Below, in pieces: positions 56,911 to 64,000 of a stretch of 64,000 nt of DNA. Every line of letters starts with the position of its first letter. The stretch's first letter is position 1. Source of the stretch: Paraniabella hibiscisoli (GTDB taxonomy: Bacteria > Bacteroidota > Bacteroidia > Chitinophagales > Chitinophagaceae); contig NZ_JAKWBK010000001.1 of NCBI RefSeq assembly GCF_022512515.1, positions 4,092,001-4,156,000 on the forward strand, given 5' to 3'. The notes under the pieces were generated by a model. That model was given only the letters and a program-made list of their open reading frames with translations, had not been told where the DNA came from and searched no databases. Both the position numbers and the translations under genes were made by a program.

Positions 56911-56955
56911 TTCCTGCCATTAGAACATCAGTAAACAACTGTAGAAAATATTGAC

Positions 56956-59900
56956 ATGAAAAAAACTATTTACAATTTAATAGCTGCTATGTGCATGCTT
57001 TGTTTTTTCTCGGTTTCGGCTTTGCAGGCGCAAACTATTACGGCCTCGGGGCAGGTGGTTGCAGGTGACGACCTGAAACCTGTAAGCGGAGCTACCATTG
57101 CAGCCTGGAAGGGTAAGGCATTGAGGGCGCTCATTACCACGGATCAGCTGGGTAATTTCAGCGTTAAATTAAATCCCGGGGAAGAGATAGAAGTATCGCA
57201 CATGGGCTTTGTGACAACGCATATGATACCGTCTGACACCATGATGGTAGTACTGCAACGACTGGCCAGCGATATGACGCAGGTGATGGTGGTGGGATAC
57301 CAGAAAAAATCAAAGGAGACCGTAACCGCGCCGTTACACGTATTACGGCAGAAGATATAAAGATGTGCCCACATCAAATCTGGAGGAATTGATGCAGGGA
57401 CGTGTACCCGGCCTGAATGTACAAATGAATACCGGTGCGCCGGGTTTTAGAGGAGCTGCTACAATCAGGGGGTTGTCCAGTATTGGCGCCTCTGGAGCTG
57501 GTACAGATGCTTATGTAACTTCCAACTCGCCCTTATATATTGTGGATGGCGTACCTATTGATGCAGATGCAGGTTTTGAATATGGCTTCCAGTCAATCGG
57601 GCCAGGCACAAGCCCGCTGTCGCTGATACCAGTGGAAGATATCGAAACAGTTGATGTTATGCTCGATGCACAGGCAACTTCTTTGTATGGGTCGAGAGGG
57701 GCCAACGGCGTAATAGTTATTACGACCAAGAAGGGTAAATCAAAAATTCCTATTGTTACCTATATCGGCAATTATTTTGTTAACACTGTGCCACCGCTTA
57801 GAAATACTATTGGAGGAAAGGAAGAGCGGGATCTTAGAGTATCCACTATTTATGGCAACGGAGATTATAATTACCTGTATCAGATCATGAATAATCCTTT
57901 TATTTCTGATAGTCTTAATCCCTTCTATAACAATTCCACCGACTGGCAGGGAATTTATTATACCCCTACTTATAACCACTCTCACAATATTTCAGTAGCG
58001 GGCGGGGACCAGATCTTAAATTATAAAACCAATCTTAACTTCTACTCTGATAGAGGTGTTATCCGCAATACCGGATTTGACCGCTATGCGGCTACTATGA
58101 GCTTAGGGTTTAACCCGAACGAAAAGTTCAGGGTGAATGCGCAGGTGTTTGCGGCCATTGGTAAGAAATTAAAGGGCAGCGGAAATGGTCTTACCGAAGT
58201 AGGAGCAGGCTCCAACATTGCATCGTCATTAATGCCGGGTCCTTCTTTCTTCCTGGATGTTTCACAATTCTCAGGAGCTATCTATAGCAGTAATGACGCT
58301 AAAACACACAACTTCAGGTCTTTTATTGATATGTCTTATGAGCTGATCAAAAATTTAAGAATCAGCTCTAACACCAGTTATGATTATACACAGGATAGCG
58401 AAGATTTTTTTAAGCCGGCCGCCGCTGATGCGAATCGAACCCGCTTATTTGGTTTGTCGGCAAGAAGGTCGGATCTCTACAACCGGAGCCAGCTAAACTA
58501 TTCGGGTACATTTAATGAAAAGCATAACCTCTATACTTCGGTGTTTTCTGAACTAAGAGTAAACAACAGTACCGGGTATGTAATAGAAAACCGTAATGGA
58601 CCTAACGATTATTATTGGGGACCGTTAGGCTATAACTCCTGGTATTCCAACTACTCAGGAGTGCAATACAACGGCGGTTCCGGAAGCAATCAATATACTT
58701 CGATACATACCGTGGCATTGGCTGCTAATATGCAGTATAATTTTAACAAAAAATATATACTGGACCTGTCTTTCCGGCAGGATGGTAGTTCTTATGCCGG
58801 TGAAAACAACCGCTGGGCAAGAAATCCATCTATGGGGCTACGCTGGAATATTGAAAAAGAAAAGTTTATGGAAAAAGTGAGCTGGGTTACCAGTGCGGCG
58901 CTGCGTTTTACTTATGGGGTTAACCTCCGTCCCACTACAAATATCTATGCATCGCAGGGTCAGTTTGGTGTTCGCGGCGCTTATAATAATGTTATACGGG
59001 TAGGCCCTATTTTGGGATATCTTCCCAATCCTGATCTCAGGCCGGAGAAGGTAGAAACAATTAATATCGGTGGTGACTTCTATCTTTTTCCAACAGGGTA
59101 GGGCTTACATTTAATGCGTATGAGAAAAACGTAGATGATCTTATATACGAAACACCGCTGGCGGATGCAACAGGTTTTCAGAGAACTTTTACAAACGATG
59201 CAGCACTTACCAACCGGGGGCTGGAGATCTCGCTTACGTTTCGCCCGGCCAAGCCTGGTAAGGATTTTAACTGGAATGTTTATATGAATGGTTCTGCTAT
59301 CAGGCAAATAATAAGACGTTTGCCGGGCAATGCACTGGTTTGGTTTAGCGATGGCCGTTCGGTGATCTCGCGCGTTGGCGGCGGTCAGAATAATTTTCTG
59401 CTCGTGTCGGACGGGGTGTTCGCTAACGGCGCCGATGTACCGGTTGATCCTGTTACCGGGCTGGCTTTACGTAACGGTTATACAACCTCTTATTTCCAGG
59501 CCGGTGACATGCACTTCAGGGATGTAGACGGTAATTACGTGATCGATGGCAATGATATGCAGGTGGGCGGAAAATTTGAGCCCATCTTTACCGGTGGTTT
59601 TGGCGGAACGATCATGTACAAAAATTTTAATCTTACTATCAGCGGAGCCGTGCTGTTCGACAGGACCTTAAGGAACAATGCGCTGTCGCAGCGATTGCGG
59701 AATTACCAGGATCCGTTGGAGATGTTGGATGAGAATGGTGACGGATCGCCTGATGGACCTGCAACGTACGTGGATATCAGCGATGTGGATTACTATACTC
59801 TGAACAGGCCCAATGCAAAATATCCTAATCCGTTTCTGGTTAATACAGGCACTAATTCATTGCGTGATGCGCAGACGCTATTTGAAGAAGATGGATCTTA

Positions 59901-60126
59901 TATCAAGTTCAATACATTCATCCTGGGCTATAATTTTAATAAGGGCTGGCTTGACCGCCATTTGAAGCTCCGTAATGCCAGGTTATACTTTACGGTTAAA
60001 AATCCCTTGTTGCTTTCGGGCTATTCGGGACCTAACCCCGAAACGGTAAATAGTCTGGGACGGGATTATCTGGGTAACTATCCCAATACACGGGCTTATA
60101 CCATTGGTGCCAATATAGAATTTTAA
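56956..60126 (+). CDS. SusC-family TonB-dependent transporter 3
   Basis: Signal peptide MKKTIYNLIAAMCMLCFFSV; CarboxypepD-like domain (ASGQVVAGDDLKPVSGATIA); DMTQVMVVGYQKKSKETVT near the TonB box; plug with LYIVDGVPIDADAG, IETVDVMLDAQATSLYGSRG and NGVIVITTKKG. Barrel to FYLFPTG, then a break near 59098 joining RVGLTFNAYEKNVDDLIYE and the C-terminus AYTIGANIEF. Two breaks near 57330 and 57357 also bridged. About 1,055 residues. Followed 28 bp later by susD3. Sequence is clearly different from SusC1 and SusC2, so a third cargo is likely. Confidence 0.92.
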
Positions 60127-60153
60127 AGTTATGCGTATACTAAAAAAATATAC

Positions 60154-61639
60154 ATGAAACGTTTATATCCCCTTACCCTGCTGGTTTTGATGGTGATATC
60201 AATAACCTCCTGTAAAAAATTCCTGGATGTTGAAGCAGCCGACCGAACAGGGTCCAACTCTTTCTGGAAAACAAAGGAGGATGTGGAAGCCGCTGTGATC
60301 AACTGCTATGGATTTATTTTTGAAAAATTCAATGACTTTAACTCCCCGGTGATCCCGGCCGTAGGGGACATGCGTTGCGGTGGGATCGGTGGCGCAGTGG
60401 GTGCAGGACAGTTGGGAGAAGGATTTCTTACCATTTCCCGAAATGATTTGTCGAATACAACAAGCCTCGCTGTACCTGCCCGGTATAATTTGATTCATAT
60501 TGATGACTGGGCGCCTTACTTTCAATCCATAGCCAACTGTAATATTACTTTGGCTGAGATTCAGAAGATGGAGTCGTTAACAGAAACGGAAAAGAAGCGC
60601 TATGTAGCCGAAGTCAAATTTGTGCGAGCATTTACCTATTTCTATATATGCCGCCTATATGGAGATGTTCCTTATTATACAGAGCCTTATGATAAAGTGC
60701 CCCGGCCACGAACCTCTTTTATTACCATTTTTAATGACCTGATCACCGAACTGGACGCTGTTAAAGATGATCTGCCCTGGGTGCCATCAAATGCTTCTGA
60801 TATAGGTGTGCGTGCAGGCGCGCTTCTCTATATACCTTAATTGCACACATGAATATGTGGGCGGCCGGATTTGATAAATCCAACCAAAGCAGGTACTGGC
60901 AAGATGCTGCTCAAAAATGTGCCGCTATCAAAAACAGCGGTGAGTTTGAGCTGCTGCCAATAGAAGAGTCCAAGCGTCTTTTTAAAGGAAAAACAAAAGA
61001 AAGTATTTTCGAATTTGAGCTCAATCGTAACTATGGCAATCTTTCGAGATATGTAAACCTGGGGCAATGGATGACTCATTCGCCCATTGTGAACTATGGC
61101 GCCAATAGCGATCTTTTCTTTACCGCACCTTTAATGGAACGCATTTACCCGCCCAATCTCCCTGATAAAAGGAGGGATACCTGGTTTTATCTGCCTTATA
61201 TAAATAACCAGACATTTATGTTCCTCAAACAGATCAATGTGGCCGATCCTACCGGGGACTGGATCTTCGAAGATAACCTCATGATCTTCCGGTATGCCGA
61301 TGTATTGTTGCTGGGTGCTGAAGCGCTGGCCAATAGCGGTAATAATACAGAAGCGATTAACATGCTTAATATGGTACGTACCAGGGCGGGCGCCAACCTG
61401 TATAATCCCGGTACTGAAAACCTCAGCGATGCTATTTTTTGGGAGCGCCAGAAAGAATTGATCGGGGAGGGGCACCGCTGGTACGATTTTGTGCGTACAG
61501 GCAGGGTTACAGATCCTAACCAGGCGATCACTTACCTTACACAGGAACAGTTCGACCGGGGCGCCTGGACATGGCCTATCGATCAAAGGCCAGGGTAAAT
61601 AACCCTGAAATCGTATTAAACCTTTATTGGGTGAGGTAA
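60154..61639 (+). CDS. SusD/RagB-family lipoprotein 3
   Basis: MKRLYPLTLLVLMVISITSCKK has the lipobox. Motifs: FWKTKEDVEAAVINCYGFIF, FQSIANCNITLAEIQKM, EVKFVRAFTYFYICRLYGDV and, after a break near 60825, LLTLIAHMNMWAAGF, IFRYADVLLLGAEALANS, FWERQKELIGEGHRWYD and WTWPID. A slip near 61588 restores ARVNNPEIVLNLYWVR, with the true stop at 61637-61639. About 495 residues. Partner of SusC3 and a close structural analogue of SusD2. Confidence 0.9.
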
Positions 61640-61669
61640 ACTGATCTATCATTTATAACAGATATAGTA

Positions 61670-62361
61670 ATGAAAAAAATTACATTGGGAATAACTGCCG
61701 CATTACTGGCAACGATCCTCTTTCAGGCCTGTAACAAAAAGGACTACTACAGGGATACCGGCCTGCAGTCAGGTGTTTTAAAGGAAAATATTTACGAATT
61801 CCTGCAGCAAAAGCCGTTCCTGTTTGATTCGCTTGTGCAGGTAATTGATTTAGCAGGTATGAAAACTGTTCTGGAGAATGATACGATTACTTTTTTGCGC
61901 CGCCCGACAGGTCTTTACTGCTTTTAATGAATAAAGTAAACGGCAACAGGTATGGACAAGGAAAAGATAGCCTGCATATCAACGACATCCCGGGAGATAT
62001 CTGGCGTAAGTACCTGGCACGATATGTTTTTAAATCAGCTTATCTCCTGAATGATATTAGCAGGATAGACTTTGCCCGTGTAGGACTATATCCGGGACAA
62101 AATATAGAATCCTTCGATGGTTATATTATGAATATGGGCGTGGTTTATGATGCTTATTCCGGCACCCAGGATGTTGGCCCCCGAACTATTTATCTCACTT
62201 CCGTAGGAGATGATCTTACAAATTTTTCTTCTTTAAACTCGGAAGTAGTGTCTACATCCAACCTGCGGCCCCGAAATGGAGTAATGCACGCTTTGAGGGG
62301 AAACATACAGTTTTCCTTTAATACCGATTTTGAAGCAGTGGTAAATGATAATGTTCCATAG
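61670..62361 (+). CDS. Fasciclin (FAS1)-domain lipoprotein 2
   Basis: LGITAALLATILFQACNKK is a lipoprotein signal. DYYRDTGLQSGVLKENIYEF is very like the start of FAS1 lipoprotein 1 (NTYRDEMPSNAQYPYSVYEY). A T6 run break near 61895 restores TFFAPPDRSLLLLMNKV, and RNGVMHALRGN is the second FAS1 motif. About 230 residues, shorter than its paralogue because the C-terminal extension is missing. Same place relative to susD as in the first cassette. Confidence 0.78.
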
Positions 62362-62406
62362 CAGGTATCTATTCTTAACTCTTATTACAAACTTCAAATC
62401 AAAAAG

Positions 62407-63998
62407 ATGTGTAAATATTATTCTATAGGTATCCTTTTATGCTGTATCCTGTTACCGGCTTGTCGCAAGGGACTGGAGCTGGGGGCCTACCCTTATGAAT
62501 CATCGAAAGACGCTTTAAATGTGAAGCTGAGTACGGAAGCATTGAGGCCTGCGATAAGCGCGCCGGGCGCTACCGTAACGCTTTCCGGGAGCAGTTTTGA
62601 TAATTATAAGAAAGAAGAGCTTTTAGTGAAATTTAATGGCGAGCCAGCCGAAGTGCTTAACGTTACAGCAACCAGGCTGGAAGTAAAAGTACCTCAACGA
62701 GCCAGTAGTGGCCTTATCACGCTTACCATTAATAAGCAGGTACTGCCGGGGCCGCTTCACCAGATCAGTGGTGCCGTATCGCAGGATGCGGTTTTTAAAT
62801 CATTTCCTGGCGCAACAGGTGGCGCCGTAAGTGCCATACGCTTTCAGAATGATGGTAAATATATTATTGTAGGAACTTTTACAGATTATGATAACTCCGG
62901 TGATGCAGACGGTATGAATGGTATGGCCAGGCTGAATTCAGATGGTTCCATAGACCGGACCTTCAGGACCCGCAGGGGATTCAGAAGCAGCATCGTGTCA
63001 GATGCGCTTCAGTTAATGGATGGCCGTTATCTTGTTGCAGGCTCCTTTAGTAATTACCGGGCCCGTTTTATACCCAATGCCGTACAAAATATTATTACGC
63101 TGAATAGTGATGGGTCGCCGGATAGCATGCTGGTTCAATCACCGCTTCGCGATAAGCCGGATACCCTTCCTTTACTCAACCTTGGCTTTGATGCTCAGGT
63201 AAATAAATTACATCAGCAGTCAGATGGCAAAATAATACTGACAGGTTTATTCAGGCGTGTATACCGGAATACTTTCGGTGGCGTAACGGCAGACGGACTG
63301 CGTGACTCTATTAAAGTAGATACATTTCATGTAAACTACCTGGCTAGGCTCAATGCTGATTTAACCCTGGATACCACCTTTAATTACGACAAGAATTTAC
63401 CCACTGGCCGGCCTTCTGTAAATGGTGTAATATTCGATTCTTATCTGACCGGGGAAGATCAGTTAATGATAGCAGGCTCCTTTACCACTTTTAACGGAAC
63501 ACCTGCAGCGAGAATAGCCCGCCTGGACACGCTTGGGATGTTAGACCCCGAGTTTAATGTTGGCGTGGGCCCTGACAATGATGTACGATCTATTGATCAG
63601 TTACCAGATGGCCGGGTAGTAGCTTCGGGGAACTTTATTAACGTTTCGGGGAACGTACGCAAAAAATAGCGGTGTTTTCCAACAAAGGTGTTGTTGATCT
63701 CAGTTTTGATCCCGGCGAAAGTGCAGTAGGAAATGTACTGCATACCAGGGTGCTGGATAATGGTAAAATATTGGTGAGTGGCTTCTTCGATATATTTCAG
63801 AATTATAAGCGCGATGGCCTGGCAATATTGGAACCCGATGGTAAACTGAGCGCTACGCATAACAATTTCGGCGGCTTTAAAAACGGCTTTGTTTTATCGT
63901 CGGCTGAAGTAACTGCGCGGAATTCCATAGTACTGGTTGGCGCCTTTAACAGTTTTGATCTGAGATCCGTTTCAGGTATCGTAAAGCTGAATTATTGA
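62407..63998 (+). CDS. IPT/TIG and delta-60-repeat (DUF5122) beta-propeller lipoprotein
   Basis: MCKYYSIGILLCCILLPACRK has the lipobox Cys. An IPT/TIG domain (PGATVTLSGSSFDNYKKEEL, VTATRLEVKVPQ) is followed by at least five delta-60 blades (NDGKYIIVGTFTDYD, MDGRYLVAGSFSNY, SDGKIILTGLF, PDGRVVASGNFINVSG, DNGKILVSGFF), with the usual DxxFN-like ends (LDPEFNVG). One A-run break near 63665 is bridged. About 530 residues; stop at 63998, two bases before the window end. Probably another surface lipoprotein of the SusC3 cassette, perhaps glycan binding; the N-terminal part resembles DUF5008-type proteins seen in such loci, which I cannot confirm. Confidence 0.7.
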
Positions 63999-64000
63999 TC

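Noticed and set aside
61131-61652. Minus-strand open frame of 173 codons opposite susD3
   Set aside because: Antisense to conserved SusD helices; no recognisable protein character.

Overview
The window is a 64 kb stretch of a Bacteroidota chromosome, most like the Chitinophagaceae/Sphingobacteriia lineage (inference). It holds three SusC/SusD outer-membrane import pairs, a one-protein hybrid two-component sensor, many signal-peptide and lipoprotein glycan enzymes, and the low-GC, AT-rich spacers usual for that phylum. No rRNA, tRNA, CRISPR array or insertion sequence was seen.

Most of it is a polysaccharide utilization locus whose enzyme set points to sulfated glycosaminoglycans (heparin/heparan sulfate and chondroitin/hyaluronan types). 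Layout: 1-1872 (-) end-truncated secreted repeat protein; 2382-5597 (-) GH2; 6193-6987 (-) SDR oxidoreductase; 7408-9283 (+) GH110 alpha-galactosidase; 9304-10669 (-) single-pass membrane protein with a possible DNA-binding N-domain; 10945-13376 (+) secreted protein of unknown function with an internal duplication; 13460-20614 (-) an operon of two PL12-like heparinases, a further lyase-like protein and a GH88 unsaturated glucuronyl hydrolase. Diverging from it, 21124-33240 (+) carries susC1-susD1, GH29 fucosidase, PL13 heparinase I, two concanavalin-like lipid-free secreted proteins, a sulfatase and a ROK sugar kinase. Then 33816-45281 (+) carries a second GH29, second GH88, second sulfatase, a PL8 lyase and the hybrid two-component regulator.

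Cytoplasmic amino-sugar catabolism follows: 45576-47503 (-) a NagB deaminase fused to a PIG-L deacetylase domain and 47683-48956 (-) a FucP-type sugar permease, facing 49396-49986 (+) an XRE-cupin repressor-like regulator. A 29-bp identical element with an inverted-repeat core lies on both sides of that regulator. The right end, 50328-63998 (+), is a second import cluster: susC2-susD2-FAS1 lipoprotein-DUF5007-like lipoprotein-susC3-susD3-FAS1 lipoprotein-IPT/delta-60 lipoprotein, with no enzyme in it.

Proposed flow (inference): surface or periplasmic lyases (PL12, PL13, PL8) cut the polymer to unsaturated oligosaccharides, SusCD pairs import them, GH88 removes the unsaturated uronate, sulfatases desulfate, GH29/GH2/GH110 remove fucose and galactose branches, and the amino sugar enters through the permease, is phosphorylated by the ROK kinase and deaminated by NagB.

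The sequence carries roughly 60 apparent frameshifts, almost all at mononucleotide runs, where one missing or extra base restores a full-length family protein. I read these as sequencing/assembly errors and annotate each gene across its breaks. Only the SDR, sulfatase 2, the second concanavalin-like protein and the XRE regulator read through without a break.
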